Assembly (NCBI GenBank): GCA_004138175.2
Contig: RYFE02000004.1
Location: 1 to 64,000, forward strand
Length of the DNA: 64,000 bases
Source: Chloroflexales bacterium ZM16-3
GTDB lineage: Bacteria > Chloroflexota > Chloroflexia > Chloroflexales > Chloroflexaceae
Direction of reading: 5' to 3'
The stretch's first letter is position 1. Each line of letters starts with the position of its first letter. A program made the position numbers and the translations under genes. The notes below the pieces were generated by a model. It did not search any database. It saw only the letters and a program-made list of their open reading frames with translations, and was not told the origin of the DNA. Shown here piece by piece: positions 36,381-44,503 of the stretch.

Positions 36381-37559
36381 CTAATTCCCCGTCCCATTCC
36401 GGCGGAAGATCACGCGAAGGGCATCGTCCTCGAAATAAGCGTCTGCGGCGTGCAGGCGGGCCAGGGATTGGGGCAGCACAATGCGATGGCGGTGCCAGCC
36501 CACCGAGATCAGCAGCTCATCGGCGCTCTGGGCGAGGTGAACCTGATCCTCAGAGGCGAAGGGCAGCGGCAAGATCAGGTCAAAGCCGCCCTCGGCCTTC
36601 ACAAGGCGCTGCACCGGCCCCTCGTAGAGGAAGGCTGACGGGTCCCCATCACCAAAGAGCCGGTCGGCCAGCGTGCTGAGCAGCTCGGTGCCAACGATCT
36701 CGCGTGAGAAGTGCGGCGCACGCAGGATCGGCAGCGGCTCAAACATCTCATCCACCTGGGGCGCGTACTCCTGCTGCATCGCTCGCCACGAGGCGAAGTG
36801 GCCATCGTCCACCTCGGGGGGGAGGATGCGGTTGATCACCACAGCGTCCACGGCGTAGCCGAAGAGGCTGAGGTAGGTCAGCGAGCGCTGGGCCTCGCGG
36901 ATGACCATCTTCTCCAGGTTCATCACAATGCGCGCGGTGGTCACATTCTGGTCAGTGAGAATCGTGCGGACGGCCACCAGGGCGTCGATCGCCTCCTGGG
37001 CCGTGCCGAGGACATCGTCATTGACAATTGGCATGTCAGTGACGCGCTTGGCGACGGGGCGCACCACCTTGAGCAGGGCGCGGGCGATCGGGAAGAGCCG
37101 CGAGATCCACCAGCGCATAATGTCGGGCAGCGAGAGCAGCCGGAGTGTCTCACCTGTGGGAGCGGCATCGACCACAAGCACATCGTACTTCTGCTCATCG
37201 AAGTGGCGCTTGATCTGGAGCAGGCTAAACAGCTCCTCGGTGCCAGGGATCACCGAGAGCTCGCCCTGGGCGATCGTCTCGGCCCCCTGCCAAGCCAGCA
37301 GGTCGGACAAATATTTGGAGACCTCGCCCCAGTTCGACTCAAGCTCGTGGAGGGCGTTAATCTCCTGCGCCCAGAGGTTAGGCGCAACCAGTAGCGGCTC
37401 GGCGCGCAGCTCGACGCCGAGGGAGTCACCGAGGGAGTGAGCCGCATCGGTGCTGAGGATAATGGTGCGATAGCCGCGCTGGGCGCAGCGCACTGCAGTC
37501 GCGGATGCGACGCTCGTCTTGCCGACCCCGCCCTTGCCTGTGTAGAAGAGAATACGCAT
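36381..37559 (-). CDS. Get3/ArsA-like ATPase with C-terminal HSP20-like domain (copy 1)
   Basis: 392 residues from ATG 37559, matching the start of copy 2; ATG at 37571 is also possible. Deviant Walker A TGKGGVGKTS, then LSTDAAHSLGDSLG and VDAAPTGETLRLL, place it in the single-domain Get3/ArsA family. The last 90 residues (LILPLPFASEDQVHLAQSAD to the end) resemble the alpha-crystallin-like tail of Get3d proteins of cyanobacteria and plastids. No arsenical-pump cysteines or arsB are present, so arsenite export is unlikely; a chaperone or membrane-protein targeting role is more plausible. It is a paralogue of the gene at 43069. Confidence 0.88.
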   Translation of the reverse strand: MRILFYTGKGGVGKTSVASATAVRCAQRGYRTIILSTDAAHSLGDSLGVELRAEPLLVAPNLWAQEINALHELESNWGEVSKYLSDLLAWQGAETIAQGELSVIPGTEELFSLLQIKRHFDEQKYDVLVVDAAPTGETLRLLSLPDIMRWWISRLFPIARALLKVVRPVAKRVTDMPIVNDDVLGTAQEAIDALVAVRTILTDQNVTTARIVMNLEKMVIREAQRSLTYLSLFGYAVDAVVINRILPPEVDDGHFASWRAMQQEYAPQVDEMFEPLPILRAPHFSREIVGTELLSTLADRLFGDGDPSAFLYEGPVQRLVKAEGGFDLILPLPFASEDQVHLAQSADELLISVGWHRHRIVLPQSLARLHAADAYFEDDALRVIFRRNGTGN

Positions 37560-37681
37560 CGTTGCCGCCATCTATATCGCTCAAAGTAGAATGTGCATAT
37601 ATTACACGCTGATGAGCATTCATGCAATCTTGCGGCTGTGGCGCGGATCATGCCGCACGACTCGCGCCAGAGAGTGAGTTT

Positions 37682-37690
37682 TGCTACAAT
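37682..37690 (+). promoter_or_regulatory. Extended -10 element before the ABC ATPase gene
   Basis: TGCTACAAT gives an extended -10 (TGn-TACAAT). Transcription would begin near 37697, about 35 nt before the ATG. No convincing -35. Confidence 0.4.
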
Positions 37691-37731
37691 GGCAGCACCC
37701 CCCAGCGCTGTGATTCCAGATAGAGGTGCGC

Positions 37732-39309
37732 ATGACAACAAGCGGTGCCCAGGATCGGCAGGTCGTGCTAGAGGCGCGCGGGATCACCAAGCGCTTCCCC
37801 GGCGTAATCGCGAACAATAATGTCTCGCTGAAGCTGCACAAGGGCGAGGTGCTGGCTCTGCTCGGCGAAAACGGGGCCGGCAAGAGCACCCTGATGAACA
37901 TCCTCTACGGGCTGTACCACCAGGATGAGGGCGAGATCCTGGTGAACGGCGCGCCGATCCGGGCCAACAGCCCCCACGAGTCTATCGAGCGTGGGATCGG
38001 CATGGTCCACCAGCACTTCCAGCTTGTGCCGGTGATGACCGTTGCCGAGAATGTGATGCTTGGCAACGAGATTACCCGTGGCAGATTCTTTCTCGACCGG
38101 CGGCGGGCCGCACAGCAGATCACGGAGATCTCGCGTCGCTACGGCCTGGAGGTTGAGCCGAACGCCCTGATCGCCGACCTGCCGGTGGGCGCCCAGCAGC
38201 GCGTGGAGATCATTAAGGCGCTCTATCGCAACGCCGATATTCTCATCCTCGACGAGCCAACCGCCGTGCTCACGCCCCAGGAGGCCGACGACCTGGTGCG
38301 AATTATGCGCACCCTGGTGGATCAGGGCACGTCGCTGATCTTCATCACCCACAAGCTGCGCGAGGTGCTGGAGATCGCCGACCGGATCATCGTGCTGCGC
38401 GGCGGAAAGGTGATGGGCGAGGCGCTGCCCGCAGAGTCGTCGGAGGCGAGCCTGGCGGCGATGATGGTGGGCCGCGATGTGATCCTCCAGGTAGACAAGG
38501 ACGCCGCCCAGCCCGCCGAGACGGTGCTTGAGGTGCGCGGCCTGTACGTGCGCGACGACCGCAGCCTGCCGGCAGTCAGCGGGGTTGACTTACAGGTGCG
38601 GGCCGGCGAGATCCTGGGCATCGCCGGGGTGCAGGGCAACGGCCAGACGGAGCTGGTGGCGGCGATCACCGGCCTGCGGAATAAAGAGGCTGGCACGGTG
38701 CTGGTGGTCGGCCAGGATGTGAGCCTGGCCACTCCCCGCCAGATCAGCGAGCTTGGCGTGGCCCACATCCCCGAGGATCGCCAACGCGAGGGGCTGATCA
38801 CGTCCTATGAGCTGACCGACAACTCGGTGCTTGAGCTGTACTACCGCAAGCCCTTCGCCAACGGGATCATCCGCGACGAGGAGCAGATCGACGCACACTG
38901 CACACGGCTGGTGGAGGAGTTCGATGTGCGCACGCCGAGCATCCACGTGCCGGCCAGCTCGCTCAGCGGAGGCAACCAGCAGAAGCTGATCGTAGCCCGC
39001 GAGTTCAGCCAGCCGATCAAGCTGCTGATCGCGGCCCAGCCTACCCGTGGGATCGATGTCGGCTCGATTGAGTTCATCCATAACCAGATCATCAAGAAGC
39101 GTGACGAGGGCGTGGCGGTGCTGGTGGTCTCGGCCGAGCTCGACGAGGTGCTGGCGCTCTCCGACCGGATCGCGGTGATGTACCACGGCAAGATCGTCGC
39201 CACGGTGAATAATAGCGAGGTGACCCGCGAGGATCTGGGGCTGCTGATGGCTGGGGCGGGGCCCCAGGGGTTGGGGGTTAGGAGTTGGGAGTTGGGAGTT
39301 GGGGGTTAG
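37732..39309 (+). CDS. ABC transporter double ATPase, nucleoside/sugar (BMP) type
   Basis: 525 residues from ATG 37732 (AGAGG upstream). Two ABC domains: the first with GENGAGKST, LPVGAQQRVEI and LILDEPTAVLTPQE; the second with GVQGNGQTE and LSGGNQQKLIVAREFS. The PTRGIDVGSIEFIH stretch and spacing match the ATPase of YufO/NupO-type nucleoside importers. The last 20 or so residues (GLGVRSWELGVGG) are encoded by a heptad repeat array that the reading frame enters, so the natural C-terminus probably ended near MAGAGP. The permease gene follows after the array. Confidence 0.93.
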   Translation: MTTSGAQDRQVVLEARGITKRFPGVIANNNVSLKLHKGEVLALLGENGAGKSTLMNILYGLYHQDEGEILVNGAPIRANSPHESIERGIGMVHQHFQLVPVMTVAENVMLGNEITRGRFFLDRRRAAQQITEISRRYGLEVEPNALIADLPVGAQQRVEIIKALYRNADILILDEPTAVLTPQEADDLVRIMRTLVDQGTSLIFITHKLREVLEIADRIIVLRGGKVMGEALPAESSEASLAAMMVGRDVILQVDKDAAQPAETVLEVRGLYVRDDRSLPAVSGVDLQVRAGEILGIAGVQGNGQTELVAAITGLRNKEAGTVLVVGQDVSLATPRQISELGVAHIPEDRQREGLITSYELTDNSVLELYYRKPFANGIIRDEEQIDAHCTRLVEEFDVRTPSIHVPASSLSGGNQQKLIVAREFSQPIKLLIAAQPTRGIDVGSIEFIHNQIIKKRDEGVAVLVVSAELDEVLALSDRIAVMYHGKIVATVNNSEVTREDLGLLMAGAGPQGLGVRSWELGVGG

Positions 39310-39397
39310 GAGTTGGGAGTTGGGGGTTAGGAGTTGGGGGTTAGGAGTTAGGGGTTGGGGGTTGGGGAGCCATTGGCCCCAACCCCCAACCCCCAAC
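39267..39397. repeat. Large heptad array, 14 + 3 inverted units
   Basis: Fourteen 7-bp units of the GGGGTTG / GGGGTTA / GGAGTTG types (39267-39364), a 12-bp loop, then three inverted CCCCAAC units (39377-39397). The first six units lie inside the ATPase reading frame. The largest array in the window. Confidence 0.9.
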
Positions 39398-39415
39398 CCC
39401 CATGGAGCACACAGA

Positions 39416-40549
39416 ATGTCTGAGAGCCTTGAGACCCGCACGCCCTCACGGCTGCTCGCCGTGTGGAGCCAGTACAGCCCGCTGCTGGTGCCGGTGTTCG
39501 CGGTGTTCACTGCGCTGGTACTTGGTGCCCTGATGATCGGGCTGACCGGCGGCGACTGGCTGGCGGCCTATATCGGGCTGTGGGAGGGTTCGTTCGGCAC
39601 CCCGAGCGGGCTGGGCAACACAATCGTTCGCTCGATGCCCTATATCATGTGTGGGCTGGCGGTGGCCCTGGGCTTTAAGGGCGGCCTGTTCAACATCGGG
39701 GCCGAGGGACAGCTCTACGCCGGGGCGGTGCTCACCGTGCTGGTGGCCACCACGCTGAAGCTGCCGGCGATCATCCATATCCCGCTGGCCCTGGCCGCTG
39801 GCGTGCTCGGCGGCGCGCTGTGGGGCGGGCTCGCCGGCTTCCTCAAGGCGCGCACTGGTGCCCACGAAGTGATCACGACAATCATGCTCAACTATGTGGC
39901 CCTGCGCCTGACGGAGTGGCTGATCAAGAGCAAGACGCCCTACCTGCTGGGCGACCCCGCAGACACCACGGGCGCGCGCACGCGCTTCATCGAGGATAGC
40001 GCCCGGCTGCCGGGCATCCAGATCGCTGACACGACGCGCCTTCACTTGGGGATTCTGATCGGGATCGCCCTGGCCTTCGCAGTCTGGTGGCTGCTCTACA
40101 AGACGACGATCGGCTTCGAGCTGCGCACGGCGGGGGTGAACCCGTCGGCGGCGCGCTATGCGGGGATCAGTGTGCCAAGCACAATCGTGCTGACCATGGC
40201 GCTCTCGGGCGGGCTCGCGGGCGTTGCCGGGGCCAGCGAGGTGCTCGGCGTGCGCGGGGCGCTCAGCGCCGACCTGCTCTTGGGGCTGGGCTTCGATGCG
40301 ATCGCGGTGGCCCTGCTGGCCCGCTCGAACCCGATCGCAATCATCGCCTCGGGCCTCCTCTGGGGCGGCCTGCTCACCGGGGCCAGCCTGATGCAGGTGC
40401 GCGCCGGCCTGAGTATCGACGTGATCAAGATCGTCCAGGCGCTGATCATTATGTTTGTCGCCGCCGACCAGATCGTGCGCTTTATCTACCGCATCCCCAA
40501 GCGCGGCCCCGGCGAGGAGACGGTGATCGCCAAGGGCTGGGGCGGGTAG
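39416..40549 (+). CDS. ABC transporter permease, nucleoside/sugar (BMP) type
   Basis: 377 residues from ATG 39416 with GGAG eight bases upstream; the longer frame through the heptad array is not credible. About eight to ten membrane helices, with family marks LGFKGGLFNIGAEGQLYAGA, ARTGAHEVITTIMLNYVAL and GVNPSAARYAGI, as in YufP/NupP permeases. It should pair with the double ATPase just upstream to import nucleosides or similar. The usual second permease (YufQ-like) and the substrate-binding lipoprotein are missing downstream, where a thioesterase gene follows. Confidence 0.93.
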   Translation: MSESLETRTPSRLLAVWSQYSPLLVPVFAVFTALVLGALMIGLTGGDWLAAYIGLWEGSFGTPSGLGNTIVRSMPYIMCGLAVALGFKGGLFNIGAEGQLYAGAVLTVLVATTLKLPAIIHIPLALAAGVLGGALWGGLAGFLKARTGAHEVITTIMLNYVALRLTEWLIKSKTPYLLGDPADTTGARTRFIEDSARLPGIQIADTTRLHLGILIGIALAFAVWWLLYKTTIGFELRTAGVNPSAARYAGISVPSTIVLTMALSGGLAGVAGASEVLGVRGALSADLLLGLGFDAIAVALLARSNPIAIIASGLLWGGLLTGASLMQVRAGLSIDVIKIVQALIIMFVAADQIVRFIYRIPKRGPGEETVIAKGWGG

Positions 40550-40551
40550 GT

Positions 40552-40579
40552 GATTGTAGATTGCCGATTGCCGATTGCC
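40552..40579. repeat. Heptad array (GATTGCC)3 plus GATTGTA
   Basis: Four 7-bp units two bases after the permease stop codon; no inverted arm beyond a weak ATCTGTG. Confidence 0.8.
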
Positions 40580-40603
40580 ATCTGTGATGTGGAGCACCCA
40601 TCC

Positions 40604-41089
40604 ATGAGCGACGCAGCGAGCGAGCGACCCATGCGGGAGGCCGACGAGGAGCGCGTGGCCGATATCATCCTGCCGCACCAGACAAACGGCTTCGGCACGA
40701 TGTTCGGCGGTGATGTGATGGCCCTGATGGATAAGGCTGCGGCGATCTCCGCGCTGCGCTTCTGCCGCCAGCCGGTTGTCACCGCCTCCACCGAGCGGAT
40801 TGACTTCCGCACGCCGATTGGCCAGGGCGAGATCGTCGAGGCATACGCGAAGGTGATCTACGTTGGCCGCACCTCGATGGTGGTGCGCGTGCGCGTGTTC
40901 GCCGAGCACCCCCTGCGCGGCGACCGGCGGGTCTGCACGACGGGCTACTTCAGCATGGTGGCAATCTCGCGCGAGGGCGGCAGACCAGGGCCGGTGCCCG
41001 ATCTGCTCCTCCCAGACGACGAAGCCCGCGCCGAGCAGGTTGTGGGCGAGGAGATCCATCTGTTGATCGCCGCACGGCGGCAACGCTGA
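40604..41089 (+). CDS. Acyl-CoA thioesterase, hot-dog fold (YciA/BFIT type)
   Basis: 161 residues from ATG 40604 (GGAG upstream). Hot-dog motif LPHQTNGFGTMFGGDVMALMDKAAAISA, then TASTERIDFRTPIGQGE, typical of acyl-CoA hydrolases of the YciA family. It splits acyl-CoA to free acid and CoA in the cytosol and works as a multimer. Its stop codon TGA is the first three bases of the next heptad array. No lipid genes are adjacent; the location downstream of the transporter looks incidental. Confidence 0.92.
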   Translation: MSDAASERPMREADEERVADIILPHQTNGFGTMFGGDVMALMDKAAAISALRFCRQPVVTASTERIDFRTPIGQGEIVEAYAKVIYVGRTSMVVRVRVFAEHPLRGDRRVCTTGYFSMVAISREGGRPGPVPDLLLPDDEARAEQVVGEEIHLLIAARRQR

Positions 41090-41184
41090 GTGTTGAGTGT
41101 TGAGTGTTGAGTGTTGAGTGTTAAAGGTTCTAGAGGGAACAGAGGTGTAGTGCGCCATTCAACATTCAATATTCAACATTCAAC
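41087..41184. repeat. Heptad array overlapping two genes
   Basis: Five TGAGTGT units (41087-41121), beginning with the thioesterase stop codon, then four ATTCAAC-type units in inverted sense (41157-41184), which lie inside the signal-peptide coding region of the next gene. Confidence 0.85.
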
Positions 41185-42025
41185 ATTTTGCTTGCTCTTG
41201 GCATCCTGCGGGCTCCTGCTGATGAGCTGCGGGCACCCTGCGGCGAGCCGACCGAGCCCGCCCATCCCGGTGGCGACGCTGATGCCCACGCCCACCGGCC
41301 CGCCCCTGTCCACCGAGGCGCCCGCCGAGCAGCCTGCCGACAGCGGCTGGATCACTACCTCGCCTGGGGCCGAGCTACGCCGCCTGCGGATCGATCTCGG
41401 CGGCGGCATCTCGGCCCAGCTGCGCGTGGTGCGGCTCGACCCGGCGCAGGTGCAATTCCAGGTGGGATACGCGCCTGAAAGCCCGCGCTCGATCTCGCGC
41501 TGGGCGCGGGAAGGCGGTGCGCTTGCGGCGATCAACGGGGGCTTCTTCGACGAGCAGAACCGCACGGTGTCGCTGCTGATCATTGGCGGGCAGGCCGTCG
41601 GGGAGAGCTACAGCGGGCGGGGCGGGATGTTCTCGGTGGCCCAGGACGGCGCGCTGCGTCTGCGCGGCCTAGCCGACGCGCCCTACGACCCGGCTGAGCC
41701 GCTGGCCGAGGCGCTCCAGGGCTGGCCGCTGCTGATGCAGCCCGGCGGGGCGACGGCCTATAGCTTTGAGGATGGCGAGCGGGCGCGGCGCAGCGCCCTA
41801 GCGATTGATCGCGCGGGGCGGGTGCTGTTGATCGCCAGCCCGAACGCCTCCTTCACCCTGGCCGGACTGGCGGCGTGGCTGGCCAGCTCGGATCTGGAGA
41901 TCGACGCGGCGGTCAACCTCGACGGCGGTTCATCCACCGGCCTGATCCTCACCGGGGGCTCGGCCAGCGAGCAGGTTGAGGCATTTGTGCCGCTGCCGAT
42001 TGTGCTGCTGGCGCTGCCGAGATAG
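41150..42025 (+). CDS. Phosphodiester glycosidase (NAGPA-like) lipoprotein
   Basis: About 291 residues if GTG 41150 is used (AGAGG just upstream); an in-frame GTG at 41111 inside the heptad array is the other choice. The N-terminus has basic and hydrophobic residues and a lipobox LMSC, so it is probably exported and lipidated. The domain (about 70-290) shows AAINGGFFDEQNR, LMQPGGATAYS, RRSALAIDRAGRVLLI and AAVNLDGGSSTGLIL, hallmarks of the NAGPA / phosphodiester glycosidase family, which removes GlcNAc-type caps. Part of the signal peptide is translated heptad repeat (HSTFNIQHSTF), which makes the exact start uncertain. Confidence 0.85.
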   Translation: MRHSTFNIQHSTFCLLLASCGLLLMSCGHPAASRPSPPIPVATLMPTPTGPPLSTEAPAEQPADSGWITTSPGAELRRLRIDLGGGISAQLRVVRLDPAQVQFQVGYAPESPRSISRWAREGGALAAINGGFFDEQNRTVSLLIIGGQAVGESYSGRGGMFSVAQDGALRLRGLADAPYDPAEPLAEALQGWPLLMQPGGATAYSFEDGERARRSALAIDRAGRVLLIASPNASFTLAGLAAWLASSDLEIDAAVNLDGGSSTGLILTGGSASEQVEAFVPLPIVLLALPR

Positions 42026-42084
42026 GGGGTTAGGGGTTAGGGGTTGGGGGTTGGCTCCAACCCCCAACCCCCAACCCCCAACCC
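42026..42084. repeat. Heptad hairpin, 4 + 4 units
   Basis: Four GGGGTTA/GGGGTTG units (42026-42053), a three-base loop and four inverted CCAACCC units (42057-42084) between the convergent glycosidase and arginase genes. Could act as a bidirectional terminator. Confidence 0.85.
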
Positions 42085-42088
42085 CCAC

Positions 42089-42988
42089 TCACAGAATCCG
42101 CTTGCCCAGCGCAGAGAGCGCCATCTCGACAGCGAGCTCGGCGGTGGCGTTGTGCTCGTCGAGGATGGGGTTGACCTCGACGAGGTCGAGGCTGCGGATG
42201 CCGCCAGCCTGAGAGAGCAGCTCCATAGCCAGGTGGGCCTCGCGGTAGGAGATCCCGCCCACCACAGGCGTGCCGACGCCGGGGGCCTCGCGGGGGTCCA
42301 CCACATCTAGGTCAAAGCTAACGTGGTAGCCGTCGGTGTCGCGGCTGATCGCGGCGATCGCCTCATCCATCACCCGCGCCATGCCGCGCCGGTCGATCTC
42401 GTGCATGGTGAAGATGTGGACGCCTGAGCCGCGCAGGGCATCCCGCTCCAGCGGGTCGATGTCGCGGGCGGCCACCAGGGCGATATGCTCAGGGCGGATG
42501 GCGGGAGTCTTCCCGGCCATGCCGGTGAGCCGGGGGTGGCCGCGCCCGCTGAGGACAGCCATGCTCATGCCGTGAATGTTGCCGCTAGGGGTGGTCTCGG
42601 CGGTGTTAAAATCGGCGTGGGCATCGATCCAGATCAGGCCGAGGGTGCGGCCGCGCGCGCTGCCGCTAACCGAGCCGATGGAGATGCTGTGGTCGCCGCC
42701 GAGGATGAGCGGCAGTTGGCCGTGCGCCACGCAGGCGGCCACCGTGTCAGCCAGATTCTCGCAGAGGTCGGTGATCGGCTCCAGGTAGCGCAGGCGCTCA
42801 TCGGGGCCGAGGTCGGCGCCCGTCTCAATCATTGGGGCAGCGAGGTTGCCCAAGTCACGCACGGTGTGGCCGAGGGCGGCGATGCGCTGCTGGAGGCCGG
42901 TGTAGCGCATGGCGCTCGGCCCCATATCTACGCCGCGACGACCGGCACCCAGGTCGATCGGTACGCCGATCAGGGCGATCTCGCTCAT
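42089..42988 (-). CDS. rocF: Arginase
   Basis: 299 residues from ATG 42988. The ureohydrolase metal site is complete: GGDHSISIG, WIDAHADFNT and SFDLDVVDP. GNIHGMSMAVLSGRG and GPSAMRYTGLQ favour arginase over agmatinase. The enzyme converts arginine to ornithine and urea using two manganese ions. It lies downstream of a Get3-like gene and is separated from it by a heptad hairpin. Longer in-frame starts upstream run through that array and are not used. Confidence 0.92.
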   Translation of the reverse strand: MSEIALIGVPIDLGAGRRGVDMGPSAMRYTGLQQRIAALGHTVRDLGNLAAPMIETGADLGPDERLRYLEPITDLCENLADTVAACVAHGQLPLILGGDHSISIGSVSGSARGRTLGLIWIDAHADFNTAETTPSGNIHGMSMAVLSGRGHPRLTGMAGKTPAIRPEHIALVAARDIDPLERDALRGSGVHIFTMHEIDRRGMARVMDEAIAAISRDTDGYHVSFDLDVVDPREAPGVGTPVVGGISYREAHLAMELLSQAGGIRSLDLVEVNPILDEHNATAELAVEMALSALGKRIL

Positions 42989-43005
42989 GGCGTCATTGCC
43001 TTTCG

Positions 43006-43065
43006 GATTGCAGATTGCAGATTGCAGATTTGGCGTAGCAATCTGCAATCTGCAATCTGCAATCA
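43006..43065. repeat. Heptad hairpin GATTGCA / GCAATCT
   Basis: Three and a half GATTGCA units (43006-43030), a seven-base loop, then four inverted GCAATCT/GCAATCA units (43038-43065), between arginase and the Get3-like gene. Confidence 0.88.
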
Positions 43066-43068
43066 TAT

Positions 43069-44247
43069 TCACGCCTCCAGGGGCAGGGTCTCGGGCTCGC
43101 CGAAGCGCACCTCCAGCACGCCATCGCGGAAGATCGCCTTGGTGGCCGGACGCTCAGCCAGCGTTGTCGGCAGGATCATGTCGCGGCGGAAGTTGCCAAT
43201 CTCGATGAAGAGCTCATCGCCGCGCTTGACCATCTGCACCTTGCCGATCTCGACGTGGGGAAGCGGCAGCTTCATCACATACTCTGCGCCATCACGGACG
43301 ATCTCCTGCATCTTGCCGGTGAACTGCACCTTCACCGGGTCGATGTCGCCAAAGAGGCGATTGCCGACCATGGAGAGATCCTTGATGCCGGCGAGGTCGC
43401 GGGCGTAATGCGGCCCCTCCCAGATCGGCAGGGGCTGGAAGATGTCGTAGACCTGCTTGCGGTAGCCCTGCTGGATGCGGGCCAGCTCCTTCATAAACTC
43501 ACCCTCGGCAGACTCGGCGGGCAGCACGCGGTTGAGCACCACGCCATCGACCGGGTAGCCAAAGAGCGACAGGTAGGTGGCGGCGCGCTGGGCCTCCTTG
43601 ATCACCATGCGCTCGGGGTTGACCACCAGGCGATACGAGCTGATCGTCGCGTCGGTCAAGGTGTCGCGCAGAGCCTCGACGCCCTTGGTGAGCCGCTCGA
43701 TCGTCTCGAACATATCGGTGGCGGGGATGAGCGCCTTGACCAGGGGGCGGGCGATCTTCAGGGTGCCGGGCTCCCAGTCCATCACACGGGCCGCGTACCA
43801 CTGGAAGGTCTCGGGCATGGTGAGCAGGCGCACCGTCTCGCCGGTGGGGGCGGCGTCGACGATCACCGCGTCGAAGTCGCCCTCCTTGGCCTGGCGGCGA
43901 ATGTGCAGCAGGCTAACAACCTCCTCCATGCCGGGGATGATCGCCAGCTCCTCGGCGGCGACCTCATCGACGCCGCGGCGGCGCAGCAGGGTCGAGAGGT
44001 AGCTACGCAGCTGCCCCCAGTGCTCGCGCACCTCGTCCAGTACATTGATCTCCTGGCCCCAGAGCTTATCGGAGAGCTGGGTGGGTAGCGACCCAAGGGG
44101 CGCGTCGAGGGCGTCGGCCAGACTATGGGCCACATCGGTACTCACGACCAGCGTGCGATAGCCCAGCTCGGCGGCCCGCACCGCCGTGGCGGCCGCCGTC
44201 GTCGTCTTACCGACACCGCCCTTGCCAAGATAGAGTATGAGGCGCAT
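43069..44247 (-). CDS. Get3/ArsA-like ATPase with C-terminal HSP20-like domain (copy 2)
   Basis: 392 residues from ATG 44247 (GGACGGAG upstream). Walker A LGKGGVGKTTTAAATA, VSTDVAHSLADALD and VDAAPTGETVRLL are intact. The C-terminal stretch LFIEIGNFRRDMILPTTLAE through FRDGVLEVRFGE is a clear HSP20-like strand pattern, as in Get3d. Same length as copy 1, so the pair arose by duplication, with copy 2 keeping the better-conserved tail. Such ATPases form dimers that shield hydrophobic segments; the client here is unknown. Only the short heptad array lies between it and arginase. Confidence 0.9.
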   Translation of the reverse strand: MRLILYLGKGGVGKTTTAAATAVRAAELGYRTLVVSTDVAHSLADALDAPLGSLPTQLSDKLWGQEINVLDEVREHWGQLRSYLSTLLRRRGVDEVAAEELAIIPGMEEVVSLLHIRRQAKEGDFDAVIVDAAPTGETVRLLTMPETFQWYAARVMDWEPGTLKIARPLVKALIPATDMFETIERLTKGVEALRDTLTDATISSYRLVVNPERMVIKEAQRAATYLSLFGYPVDGVVLNRVLPAESAEGEFMKELARIQQGYRKQVYDIFQPLPIWEGPHYARDLAGIKDLSMVGNRLFGDIDPVKVQFTGKMQEIVRDGAEYVMKLPLPHVEIGKVQMVKRGDELFIEIGNFRRDMILPTTLAERPATKAIFRDGVLEVRFGEPETLPLEA

Positions 44248-44408
44248 CGCTCCGTCCTTTTACTCGCTGCGCGCCGCAGCCGGGGCGGCCGCGACAATGT
44301 GACACGCTACTGTGTGGGGCGCACAGGCCCCGACAAGTTTCCATAGATTGCGTAGCCTGCATTGTAAATGTTGCGCTGCGGCGCGTCAATCTTACCCCAC
44401 CGGGGCGA

Positions 44409-44438
44409 TTGACACGCGGCGTACAGGCGTGGTACCTT
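44409..44438 (+). promoter_or_regulatory. Candidate promoter for the histidine phosphatase gene
   Basis: TTGACA (44409-44414) and a weak TACCTT (44433-44438) are spaced 18 bp. If used, transcription would start at about 44445, inside the hairpin described next. Confidence 0.45.
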
Positions 44439-44441
44439 CAC

Positions 44442-44478
44442 AGATAGCGTGTGTCGGCTTTGCCGACACACGCTATCT
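44442..44478 (+). promoter_or_regulatory. 17-bp perfect stem-loop at the 5' end of the transcript
   Basis: AGATAGCGTGTGTCGGC, loop TTT, then its exact complement, 25 bp before the TTG start and just before the AAGGAG ribosome site. Either an operator or an mRNA leader hairpin. Confidence 0.5.
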
Positions 44479-44503
44479 ATAGAAGCAACTCAAGGAGCGA
44501 CCC

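Noticed and set aside
36381-37559. Arsenite-pump ATPase ArsA
   Set aside because: Single domain with HSP20-like tail, no arsenite-binding cysteines, and no arsB or arsR nearby.
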